Made by a program: the position numbers and the translations under genes. A stretch of DNA of 64,000 bases from Lepturacanthus savala (lineage: Eukaryota; Chordata; Actinopteri; Scombriformes; Trichiuridae), in contig CM060470.1 in NCBI GenBank assembly GCA_030544235.1, positions 14,374,856 to 14,438,855 of the forward strand, given 5' to 3'. This document shows, piece by piece, positions 41,401-54,600 of the stretch (position 1 is the stretch's first letter; every line of letters starts with the position of its first letter). The notes under the pieces were generated by a model. It made no database searches and was not told the DNA's origin. It saw nothing but the letters and a program-made list of their open reading frames with translations.

Positions 41401-42626
41401 TATTTTTGCCTCAGATAAATAATGAAGTGTATTGCTAGGGAACCACCACATGAAACCCACTGGTTTCTATGAAATATTGGTATCTGAGTGTACCGTTGTG
41501 GCGAAATATTCTGCTTCAGTTCGCCGTCCTTTGTACAAGTTCTTCACTGTGTTTCATTTGACCCATCGTATTCTTTGGCTTCAGAGAATGTGGTGTCCTG
41601 TTTGTTCTCAGGCTTGGTGACGTGTGCTCCAGGGCTGTTCAGTTGTCCCGGGTCGTACGCCTGTGTCCCAGAACGCTGGCTCTGTGATGGTGAACGGGAC
41701 TGTCCCGACGGGAGTGATGAACTGTCTGCAGCCGGCTGCGGTAATCTCCACCTTCTAGTTTTCTCACTGCAATTCTAAGAAGAAAATATATGTAATCGCA
41801 AATTTAAGGAAACGTGTTTGTACATTGCTGTACATGTACAGGTTTACAGCACATTGTGTTAAACAGTAGTTCATAGAACACGAAACCCACTTAACACCTA
41901 CTGTTCTGTAAATCCCTATTTAAAGTTTAGTTTGAGCAAGAACAATTGTTTAAAATGGAAAGCTGTTTTGTTTGTATATTTACACTATTCTCTCAAGTAG
42001 TATACTGGATTGCCTCCCACAAATTGGCACTGGACAATTAATTTGAACCTTTATTGTCCCTTTCTTTGATTCAAGCCTACTTAATATCTGACAAACAATG
42101 AGAAAACGCAGTGAGCAGCGGGTTAGCAATTAGGGTTGTGAATGTTGATGTTCTACACATATTGGATGCTAGTTTATTCATTGATGTGCACTTGGTCCTC
42201 ACTTCTTCTTTTGCATTAGCACCAAACAACACATGTGATGACAGCTCGTTTCACTGCCGCAACAAAGGGTGCATCCCCCAGCGATTCGTCTGTGACCATG
42301 ATAACGATTGTGCAGATGGATCTGATGAGTCGGTGGAATGTGGCAAGTAGATTTATATTACTCTCCTGCTTTTTATTCATTAATTGTATGGCCTTATTCA
42401 AAGCTGTACAACGTGTTCTCTTTTATTACCTATTCAGTTTGAACACTATATAATGCTCCTTTCAGGAAAGAAATGAAAGGTTCTTCATCATAGAAGATCA
42501 TATATTCAAGCTAGATAGATCTAAATATCTGAGAATTACAGCATGATAGATATATGACATATTTTGGCAGCTCAGAGCTGGAGTGAAAAGTACATGTAGT
42601 ATATGTATATTTATGAACAGTTTCTT

Positions 42627-42688
<62 letters not shown>

Positions 42689-45600
42689 GCAAATTTTGTT
42701 GTGTATGACATCATCTTTATTTAAGCTTTTAAGGATGGATGAAAATTTGCTAGGTCTTTTAGCAGCTTGTCATCGCATAACAATATTTGCCCTGAAAGCA
42801 ATATTTATTTTCTGTAAATGAACTTCAGTCATTAGTTTTAGTTTTAGTTATCTTCAACCACTGTTAGTGTCTACAGTACTGGGAAATTACTCAGTGTTTC
42901 CAATGATTACTTCATAAAATACCAAATAAATGCAGGGTTGCAATAACTGCAGGGCCCTTTGTAAATACCAGCTGTAGGTGTATATTTTGACAAATAACCA
43001 CAGGTTCAGAATAAAGGCACAGTCTAAAGTGATTTATTTATTTTTTTTATTTTCAGCTTTTTTTTTTCTTTTTCGGAATGGTAAGCAAGATGAGCGTCAG
43101 TGGACGCACCCTCGAATGCATTCTGAATGCAAACCTTTTTTATTTTCTTCAGCGCCTCATTCCTGACCCCAAATCAGCAAATGACGTTAAAGAACACCCT
43201 CAAATAAAAGGAAAAAAATGTCCCTCAGCTTTCACTGTTGTATGGCATGTAAACTGCATTAAAATGTGTTAATATTTTTAATGTGTTATTTACTTTGCAA
43301 TTAATTAATCGTAATGAACGTGTTAATGTCCCACCCCTATTCTATGCACACCCGTGGGGAGATCTGAGGAGATCTTGCCCCGTGCACCTGTATTTTACAC
43401 TTATTTGCACCTAATTCTGCTAAACTTTCACCTTTAAAAGTGAAGCTGTGTCACTGCAAAGCGTAAGTGACGTGATGAGAACGTGGCTATGTCTCTTCCT
43501 CCAGTCTATCGCTCTTGCGGATCAGAGGAATTTCGCTGCGGGGATGGCCGCTGTCTCCTCAGCTCACAATGGGAGTGTGACGGCTATGCGGACTGTCCGG
43601 ACCACTCTGATGAACTGCCGCTGAATCTCAAATGTTTGGCCGCAGGTAAGACTGCTGTTTGGCTCTCAGCTTGAAACTCTTCATCAGTGTCACCAGTAGC
43701 ACTATTCTCCCAGGAAACTGGCAGGGACATATGGTGGAAATAAAAGGCGCTACAACCGAGAGAGCATCCCTAAAAGGAATTAAGCTGTCGAGATCCTTTG
43801 TCAGGTGAAACCTATTCCATGACTTTGTTGAGAAATTAGGAGGTGTTGTACAAGTGACAGTTGTCTCTTGCTCTTTTTTTTCAGGAAGCTTGTGCAACGG
43901 CTCCTTCTTCATGTGCTCCAACGGACGCTGTATCTCCGAGGGGAACCTCTGCGACGGGAAAGATGACTGTGGGGACCATTCAGACGAGAGGAACTGTAAC
44001 GTAAATGAATGCCTGAATCGCCGGGTTAGTCGGTGCACGCAGGACTGCCAAGATCTTCCTGTGGGATACAAGGTACTTGACCAGCGGGCTAGTCACGGTT
44101 CAGTAGCTTGGAAGTGCCTTCCTCTTCAGAATCACTTGCTGACTACAGTTAGTCCATAAACCTAATTATCCAGCTCAAAGTTAAGCCAGTCTGCAGTAGA
44201 AGTGCAGATGGAAAGAAAACAATATGAGAAACATGTAAAGCAACTCATGAGACCGATTTGCATTGCAATATTTAAGATTTTTAATTTGTAGACTCCACTG
44301 ACCCTGCACAACCCTCCTTTTTTTTAAGGAGCATGTAAAATGTAACGCCTAGCAGCGTGGACAGGAATGATTAATGACTGATAATGAATCAAGCCTTACT
44401 TAGCACATAATTAAACAGATAAAGATGCATGAGAGCATGCAGGCATACATTTAGTCTTTGACTTACTTTGAATAACCTTGAATGCTGTGGAGGGGGGTTT
44501 TAATGATATGCCAACAGTGGTCTGTGCTACCTGACTGCTGGGCGATTATGCTGTTTCTGGCAAAAGTAGCAAGTGATGTTAAGGTTAAATCCAGGTCAGG
44601 GCCACATCCACTGGAGTGTTACATCGGCCAATTCGGTATTAATACTGCAGTAGTTTATGCCTTCATCCCTGGATTTTCCTCTCCCCACTTTTCCTTACGG
44701 TGGTGTCAGAAAAGTGTCCGAAAGCATAGAAAACCTGTCTTCCCCCGTCATGACAGGGTCAGAGCTGGACATAGAGCACATCAATGCAGACCCTTAGCTC
44801 ATCCATTTGTGGCCCGAACAGGGAGATCAGCAAAAAGGCCCACAAGGTTATAACACTGGATAAGAAAAGATTTGCTGTGGACCCAGAACAGCTGATACAA
44901 GCACTTTGAGTTACATTTCGGGGGCCGTGGTCACTGAAGTGTGACAGATTTTTTTGGTACAGTACATCTGTATCACGGCTTTGATGTCATCATATTGGCT
45001 ATGCGCGTTGATAGGTTTTGAGGCGTTTTCATTGCTGACTGATTACTTTAATAAAACTTAAATTAAAAAAAAAAAGTAGTGGACAGTCTTTTATTACAGA
45101 CTTAAATCACTGACAAGGCGGGCACGGGCCTGTTCTAGCCTACTTCTCCACAACATAATAGAAAGAAAATAAGCATTGTGTAAAGAAAGACCTTGAAGGT
45201 TTATTTCCATGCTTATGCCACCCAGAACATGAAATATGAGTGATTTGCCAAACAGCCTGACCGGATTTATCTCTTTTCCTGTCCTCAGTGTAAATGCTGG
45301 CCTGGTTTCCACCTGAAGGATGATGGAAAGACATGCGTGGACATCGACGAATGCTCCACTACGCTTCCGTGTAGCCAACGCTGCATCAACACCTATGGCT
45401 CCTACAAGTGCCTGTGCGTGGATGGCTACGAAGCCTTGGAGCGCAATCCCAACACCTGCAAGGCTCTGTCAGGTCAGTCAAATGATTTCGCTGCCTCTTC
45501 GCTCGCAGGATTTGCCCGAGTGTAAGTCTCACCGGTCCGCTAATGTGGTATGTCCCTCATTTCAGCCGAAGAGCCTTTCCTTATCATGGCGGACCACCAT

Positions 45601-48600
45601 GAGATCCGGAAGCTGAGTGTGGATGGCTCAAATTATACCATTTTGAAGCAGGTAAGTGATATCTGCCTCACCGGCGTATAGTGTCTGTAGAGACATTATC
45701 ATATAGAGGATGAGTGTTACTTCCATTATTAGATTGATGTAAATGCTGTCATCGGATTCCCAGTCAGATTACCATCTTGTCCTCTTTTTTTTTTTTGTCT
45801 AATGTGGAACCTCTCCTCTCTCGAGTAACCAGCTTTTTAGCTGTACATTGAGGGAGTATGGCTTTAAAAGCCTGTTATTTTTAACACAGAACAAGCAGGT
45901 TTCTTTAATCCCCTGCACCAATAACAGTTACCAATTTATTAATTTACAGTTAAGAAATCATCTGAGAAAATTCGCTGCCACACGGTTATCTAAGTGCATG
46001 TAAAAAGGTCACTAAGTAATTTTCTGTAAGCTGACCGTAATTATTTATACCGAGGTCTGTGGTGAATACTTGATTGTGATTGCCTGCAGGGTGTCCATTA
46101 ATTCCTGATATAGGACACCTTCAAACTGTCTGTTCACTGTTGTAAATGAATGAGCTGGCTACATCATATCATCACCACACTGCAAAAAAATATGAGCTAA
46201 AATGCAAGAAATAAACCCTGAATTTCAGGAGATAAATTGAACACTAGTAAAATAATATAGCAAGATCATTATTATACTTTAACCTTAAAATGCTTAAGAA
46301 TATACCATCAATTCAAAGATAGAAACAACTAAATAATGTTCAAAACAAAATAATTAATCTCATATCTCCAAAGACTTTATATCTCAGGGCGCCAACAATA
46401 ACAGAGTCAAAGCCTCCTTTGTTACAAAGCTAAAGCTACAGTAGCTATCAATCAGTAGTAAATCTTTATTTGACACAGTGATCACATGTGAAATGTAATC
46501 TTATCAGCTCGTAATTAAAACAACGAGGGACTTCAAGATTGCTTTTGACCTGTTTGGAGAATATGACAATATAACCTTATGACCGGGGTGCAGCTGAAGA
46601 AAGAGACATTGAAAAGAAAAGGGAGAAACGCCACAAAGAGTTAACAGCGGGAGAAATAAATCAAAGACAGTGTGTGGTCTTTTATCACTTCATCCTCTGA
46701 ACAGCACAGGAAGGCCACCGTATCACACAAGCTGCAGGAAGTACACCGCCCCTCTGAACTTACTTTCACTGTATCACAGAAGTGGTCTTCTCAGATCCCA
46801 TCAGATGTCCAACTCGCTACTTCAGGCTGCGGCCAACAGTTCACATGGCGGTTGGAAAATCTTGATTTTGGTATTGATTTAGGAAGGAACAAATATGTGG
46901 GGATCTAGCTAATCTGCATAGTTAAACGTGCTGTCAAATCATATTTGGGTGATTCTTCAATTAAGGGTTTTTTTTTTCTTTTTTTTTTTTAGAAAAACAG
47001 TTATTGTATTTGTTAAGGTTAGATTAAAGTAGCTATGAAAGAAATAACTGTCTCATTGATGACATTTTAATACTTTTTAAGCCTGTTTGAAAGTTCAAAT
47101 GTGCAAGAATTTCACTGTTATGAAATTCTTGTCACTTGTGTAAAGGTGATGACAATTTTCATTCTTTGCAGAAAATGCTGGCTAAGACTAGACTTGCTAA
47201 GCTAACTGGTTAGCTAGCATACAATATACACTGACTAAGCAAATAAAGTGAAATTTCCTATTGATGAATTAAAATAATAGTAAATTGTTTAGTAATGACG
47301 CCTAATAAACATGCTCTCAGATAAGGATGTATAAAACATCTAATTATTACATAAGTGGGCATCAAAAAATCAGGCGTCTGCCTCATGTCTAGAAATGTTC
47401 TTCTGGAGCATCTAATTTGCAGCAACTGTTTGTGAAAACTTTATTGCTCTCTAAAATGTTGACTATATATGAATTGCAAAGTGAACAAAATAAACTATGC
47501 GAGTTTGAAAAAGGTCTTAAGTTGTTATGAGGGAATGCAAAAGAAAAGTTTTAATAAACTTAACACTTGTTGCTTTATTATAGAGGAAATGTCAAATTGT
47601 CTGGGTTGGGGACAAGCCCAAAACAGTGAACACTCACACATTTGAATTTTCAACACAATGAAAAGGTATTACAATGTTATCATTGAGACAGAGTTACTTT
47701 TATTTTCATAGCTAAAACCTTAACAAATACAATAATTGTTTTTTCTAAAAAGCATTCTTTTATTTCAGGAAAATCTACCCCGGGGGACAGAAAAACCTCC
47801 CTTAATCTAACTGTTTGTTAACCATATGCAATGTTATTGATTTGGAATCAATCGATGTTCATTTTTTAGCTCATAGCTGAGCCGAGCTGAGCAGAAATAA
47901 AAATACTGTATCGCCTTTTGGAAATCTTATTTAGGGTTTGTCCTGTTTACCAGAGGAGTGGACAACATTTCCATTGCATGAGAACCTTGTGGGGAAGTAA
48001 TGATTATTATAAGTATTAATCAAACCCACAGGTGTTACTGGAAAGTTATTGTTTTAAAACTTTAGATCGTGATGGCAGTAAGCAGAGAACTATGGATCAG
48101 GTATCAACCGGATAATGATAGGGCGCAGTGGTAAAAAGCTGATAGCAGATTAATCAGCAGAGAAGAAGACAGATAAGATGAAGGAGAATACTGAGAAGTG
48201 GCTTTTTGCTGTATATATCCTCTGTGCAGAACAGTAGGTTGTGCATGACTAATGGAAGCTACGCGGATATTGCCCAATATCAAAGCCAAGTTCTGTCCAT
48301 TACGATAGTTTGTAAAACGTCCTACTGGCACTGATTAATCGGCCAAACAGATGAATTAGTCGACCTCTAATATAAATGAATGGTCCTACTTTTTTTTCCC
48401 CTTTGGCAAGTGACCATGGTATAAGCGGGATAATGGCCTTGAAAGTGTCCATAATCAGGAATTAATGGACTCCATGTACAGAGAACGAAAAACACAATAA
48501 AATCATTCGCCCTTTCTGCAGAATCAATGGACAATCGCGTTGGAAAAGTGACATTATGATGAAAATAGAAAAATATGTGTCAGACGATAGTGAAGATATG

Positions 48601-51600
48601 GTTCTGTCAAAAAGTATGCAGGCTGTCACAAGTCATACTACCTGATCTGGTGTTTTTTTTTGTTTTTGTTTTGTTTTTTCCCTCAAGTTTGTGATACTTG
48701 ATCTGAGAAGCACCTGATTCCGCTGCACATTCATGAAACATGAGGGGAAAACTCATATTCACCATAAATTATTAATTACCTCAGCTTCAAGGAGTTACTT
48801 TAACAAGGAGGTATTGTGGTTCCCAACGTCTGTTGTAGTTTCCCTACTACTTCCTAACCAACGAGTCGGAAAAGAAAATTGTGGACCCCATGGAAAAGCT
48901 ATTTTAGTCGTTCCTAGGTCTCATCACATCCACTCAGGGCAATGCTCAAATCTGACTGTTGATTATCACAAATGGTTGGCTGTGATTGACTGTAAATCAA
49001 CCCACGGGTCTCCTCTTACAGTCATATTAACCTCTTGACTTGATGTACTCTACTGTCGGTATCGGAGTTCTCATCAGCCACAACTCACTTTAATCACTGC
49101 GTGTTAGCATTAATGGAAACTAGAGAGCGAAATATGCACATGGTTTTGCTAAGTGGTGGCGGATACTTCACTGACCTCATATCACTTAACCACACCATTA
49201 CATACACTGTTCATGATATTATGTAAATTTCCAATGAGCCAATCATTATCTTTATATATTGCTTCTGCTGTCAGCATAAATTTGCCCTCCCACCACAAAT
49301 ATAACTGACTCACAATATCACTATATCAGTGCCAACACATTGCTGGAGCCCGTTCAGTATGTTTTAAGAGCTGCTCTCTTTGTGTTTTCCTACCTAGTTT
49401 TAATTTTTTACTCCCGTTATTTAGCACTGTAAAATCAGGTTTCAGCTTTTTGTAAGGGAATGTGATGATGTTGTACAACTTTGTTTAAATCAATTAGGTT
49501 ATGCTTTCCATGAGCTGTTAGATGAATGGCAAATAAAAAATTATACAGATTGTTCTCATAGTCAGCAGCAGCACAGTTGATACAGTAGCGACTTTTGTAT
49601 TGGGAGTTTAATCTTATGTTCAAGTTCTATGTCCAAGAAGAAGTACAGTTTGCCTAATTGTTCAATAAACTTTAGCATGTCCCGTAGCAACCAATTGAAT
49701 TTGTTGGCTGGTATTATAGATTAATTCCCACACAATGAAGATGCTTGAAGCAAAAGCAAAGTTAGTTGGCGAGTAGAACTTTGGGGCTGTACCCATTCCC
49801 CTAATATTCTACTGTCCACTTGTAAGGAAAGTGACACTATTATTGATACAAATACTTGCATTTTGACTGCATACTATTTTTTCAGTTATTGCTTTTCTAT
49901 CTTTTATGACAAGTTTCTTAATGATGTTGTAGCTTGTTGGTTTTCATATTATCAAAAGAAATTCTTTGACAGTGTAGCTCTGGATCTACAGGCTCTAGTA
50001 AAAGAGACATGCAGGTTCTAGCTGACATTTAGACTGAAGGCTGCCGTGGGACAGTTAAGCCCCTGTCAGTGAGAGTGTTGATGATCTGATGAAGATGTCT
50101 CATTTCACCTGCAAGATTATCTAACACCTTTCCCGGGCACCCGTAGTGCGAGACAGCAGGGTGGGGGCACTTGTGTGGTGAGCAGCTCTGTCTGACTGAC
50201 AGTGGGGTCCTGTGAGCATGACAGAGAAGGGAAGTGCCTCACTCTCCTGCTTTGATAGGACTTCGACTTGCTCTCTTCAAATGCTCTGGCTAAGGGCATT
50301 GCAACCTATGGGAAAACCTAAAGCCAAATCAATATTGCTTATAAATATCACAGGAAGCCTGTAAAAGCTAACCTTGTTTTTCGGCAGATAAATAACGATT
50401 ATCATCCTGTTGGCATTTCTAATTGTAAGCATTTAAAAACATTGATTAAGCATAACCTGTTTCAATGTTACTATCACTCTATCTCTTTATTTTTTTTCCT
50501 GAGTGCTGTACAATGAACAATTAGAATACACAACAATTAAGGTCCTGAAGTCTATTTAATAGTCACATATTCAACAGCGTTCTTGTATCAATACAGACCT
50601 CTTCTTTCTTTTTCTCACAGGGTCTTAACAACATCATCCACATAGACTTTGACTACAAGAAGGAATTCATCTATTGGGTGGACTCGACCAGGCCAAGTGG
50701 TCGAAAGATCAACAGAATGCGCCTCAATGGGAGTGATCTCAAGGTACCAAAGTATTTAAATGGTGTTAATATGTAGCATATGGTTCCTTGTACTGCATTG
50801 CCCAAAATTCGTTCGTTATATTTCATTCTGCCTTTCTAACATTTACACTACCATTTGGGGTCACTTAGAAATGTCCTTATTTTTGAAAGAAAAGCACTGT
50901 TTTTTTCCAATGAAGATAACTTTAAACTAATCAGAATTACACTCTATACATATGACTATGACTACTAGACAAATCACTACTCTAGCTGCAATGTCTGTTT
51001 TTTGGTGTAATATCTACATAGTTGAATAGAAGCCCATTTCCAGCAACTATCACTCCAGTGTTCTAATGGTACAATGTGTTTGTAGCATTGTGCAAACACA
51101 TTGTGTCAGAACGTTAATGTAGTAAATTTTTCTATTCGTTTTTACAGCTCATAGTGTTAAGTAAAAGTGTGAGCACAAAATTGCCTCGGTGACCCCAAAC
51201 TTTTGAACGGTAGTGTCAGTATGACTTTTATGTAATGAGAGATCAGTTGAAGAATTGTCCATTTACACATAGCACATAAACGATTTTTACTGTTGGCAGC
51301 CAACAGCCTGTAAGCTTAAATGACAATGATTGTGCGTAAGTGATAATAGGAATACCACCAATTGCTTTCAGAGAAATGTACCAGGCCTAATGGATACAAC
51401 AGTGCTCTTTGGTTTAATCACCCAGATTTGTCTGGGTCATGGGATTGGAGCCCGGACACTGGAGACACTGGGATGTCAGCAGAACACCTGCTGGGCCCCC
51501 ATCCCACATCTCATTAGCATTGGTGTGAAGGGTATTGGACTCATTCAGCTCAATTACTTCCCAAGTCTGTGTTTGAGCCACTGCCACAGCTTAGTAAGAG

Positions 51601-54600
51601 AACACACTGTCTGAGACAAATATCAGGGAGGTCCTCTCATTGTGTTAATTAAAAGTGCCAAAGTCATCTAGGATTTCTTTGGATTCAATAGTTTTAGAAT
51701 TTTTGAATTCTACAGTTTGGTTAAGGTCATTCAAAGTCCTTAAAAAAATAGCGCAAAATAAACAAAAAAAATACAATTTCAAACAGTCATTAAAGTGTTA
51801 AAAGAAATAGAAAATAAAAAGTAAGCTAAAATGGAAGAGGACGAGTAAAATACCAGGGTAGATGTTGCTGTGCAGTGTAAAAAAAGATGATTTAATAAGA
51901 GGGAGCAGAAAAAGAAAAGTCAACAGCCTTGATTTAAAAGAGCTGAGAGTTGCAGCAGACATGCACTTTTCGGGGAGTTTGTACTCGATATGTAGAGCAT
52001 AAAACCTGAATGCTGCTCCTCCATGTTTTCTTTCACTCAGGGGAAAGAAAGCAGACCTGTCCCAGGCATTCTGAGAGATCTGGATAGATCTCTAAATATC
52101 TCCAGAAAAGATAAACCTTTTTTAGGACTTCTTTTGTATTTCATTTTCAGAATTTACTGTTTTAGTAATTTTTTAGCGTTACTGCACTGCTCTGAAACAT
52201 TGACACTTTTGGTTTTGACCAGTTCAGGCTACGCAGTCAGATACAGCAAGTGGTTTGCACTTGATGGTAAACATCCACTTTTACATAAATGATTGGGTGA
52301 GATTGTTGTGAGTGTGATGTAGCTTCCTGTTTTATGTAATTGGGTTCATCTTAAGGTCATTTTATGTGTCAATACACAGCCAGTGCTACGTTTTGCTATG
52401 GTGACAAAGGCAAAATTGCTGTTCGTTTATGTGAAAATAATTTAGATTAACCAATTCTGAAAGACAATATTGCTGAATTTTGAATACAGTTATAACGAGT
52501 CTTCCATAGGAACTTTCAAATTTTATGGAAACATATTTCACTTTCAATGTCTGAAAGCAGAAGCAAACATGGACTTGATTACCTCAGGTCTTTATGTCTA
52601 TTTATACATTTTCCCTTTGAAATAAAATATTTTTTCTGGAACAGAAGGTTAAAACATAAATTCCTTTTAAGTCAGTTCAGTTAGATACCAATGATGAGGT
52701 CCAGCAGAGGGACTTTACTGTACATAGTGTTTTCCTTTTACACTTTTTCTTTATACCTACAGTGTTTTGTGTAAAGCATTTGAATTACCGTGCAATAATG
52801 TAAGACATGTCTTTTTTTCCTGAGGAGGCAGTTTTAATTAAATATTGCACATTGAGTGACACTTTTTTTGTCCAAATTACTGCTTAGGGGACAGTCTAGT
52901 CTTTTGCCAAGGCTATATATTTTCTTGCAATTGATGACAGACCAAAGGCTCAAAGCACACCATGTTCTTTAATGACAGATTGCAGGGGTGCTGGGATTCG
53001 TAAAAAGTATTTTCAAAGCATTGGCGTTATCTGCCAGCTGGCACAATCATTGTTTATTCTGAACTGCTCTTTGCAAACTCAAAGGCGAGGCTATTGATAG
53101 AGATCCTAGATGAATCCTAGATTTGTCACATCAGTTAGATATCTTCAATTATAGTTTGACTAAATCTCTCACTGAGTTAGTGCAATTAGACTAATGAGAG
53201 AATTAATGAGCTGTTGCCACAGCTTCATGTCCCTCTGCTGCCCCTCCTCCTCCCCTACCTGCTTTATTTATATACAGTTAACAAATAGTTAACAAATAGT
53301 ATAACAAATAGTAGTATAAAAAAGGGGAAAATAACCCGTATTAGAGTATCCATCCACCTGATGAGTCTACTTCATAGTACATATACAAGTACAAAGAATA
53401 AATCACATGGCTTTCATTAGCTCGCATAAAATCACATAAAATAAACCCTGTCATGCAGATTAGCTTTAGCTTTTTTCACTTTGATCTATATTAGCAGCTA
53501 GTACATATTTAAATGCACATCAAAATACAATGAATGTAATTAAGAGTAGGCACTGTCTATACTGAGTCAGATTAATTATATTATTACTAATGTCAGCACC
53601 ATCTCTGGCAGCCAAAAGGATTCATGCTCTCCATCTTTAGTCTCTAATTTGAGAAACATGCACATAATTAAGTACGGGTCAAACTACAATGAACAAAAGT
53701 ACAAACGCAACACTTGCCTTTGCTCTTTTCATGAGTTGAAATAAAAGATCTAAGATATTTCTCTATGTGCAGAGGTTTATTTCTGTCATATTCTGTTCAC
53801 ACATTTGTTTAAATGGGTGTTAGTGTGCACTTCTTTTTCCCAAGTTAATCCATCCTGACACCTGTAAGGTGTGGCATATTGAGAAAGTCAGTCAGTATCT
53901 GGTGTGACCAGCCTTTGCGTCACACAGTTCGATATGTTGCCTTCACATAGATTTGATCAGGTTGAATGTTGGTCCACTCCTCTTCAGTGGCTGTGTGAAG
54001 TTGCTCTAGTTTTGCAGGAATTGGAAAACATTGTCATACGCTTGGATCCAGAGCATTCAAAACATGCTCAGGAGGTGACATGTCTGAGTCTGCAGGGCAT
54101 GCAAGAACTGGTATGTTTTCAGCTTTGATCGTCTTCACATCCTTGCAACTTGAGGCCATGCATTATCATGCTGCAATATGAGGTGATGCTGGTGGATGAA
54201 TCGCAAGGCAGTGGGCCTCAGGAACTTAAAATGATATCCCTGTGCATTCAAATTGCCATCATTAAAATGAACTGCACTGTCTCTATCTTGCGCCTGCCCA
54301 TACTATAACCCCGCTGCCACCATGAAGTACTCCGTTCAAAACGCTGACCTCAGCAAACTCTTCGCCCACACATCACCATACATGCTGTCTGCCATCTGCC
54401 CGATACAGTGAAAACTGTGATATGTCTGTGAAGAAAACACTTCTCCCAAGTACCAGACACCATCGACAAAGCAGAATTAAATGGATAGATTACTCTAAGC
54501 AGACTGTATTTTTTTAGGCCCCATTTTAGCTCAAATCAATATCATTACAAAAGAAACAAGAATGCACTCCTAACCAGTCACATTTACTCCTTTGTCCACC

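Noticed and set aside
42348..42353. Alternative GT donor (gtagat) for exon 21
   Set aside because: It would leave the exon in phase 2, which breaks the frame into exon 22. The GC donor 5 bp upstream fits phase and consensus.
42498..42821. Open frames with RERERE or SLSLSL and YIYIYI runs
   Set aside because: Translation of the CT/AT compound microsatellite.
44482..44853. A 123-codon plus-strand open frame in intron 23
   Set aside because: No family motif, no matching splice context, and the lrp1b frame runs directly from exon 23 to exon 24.
53904..54128. A 74-codon plus-strand open frame
   Set aside because: It lies on the strand opposite to the decayed Tc1-like transposase and is its shadow.
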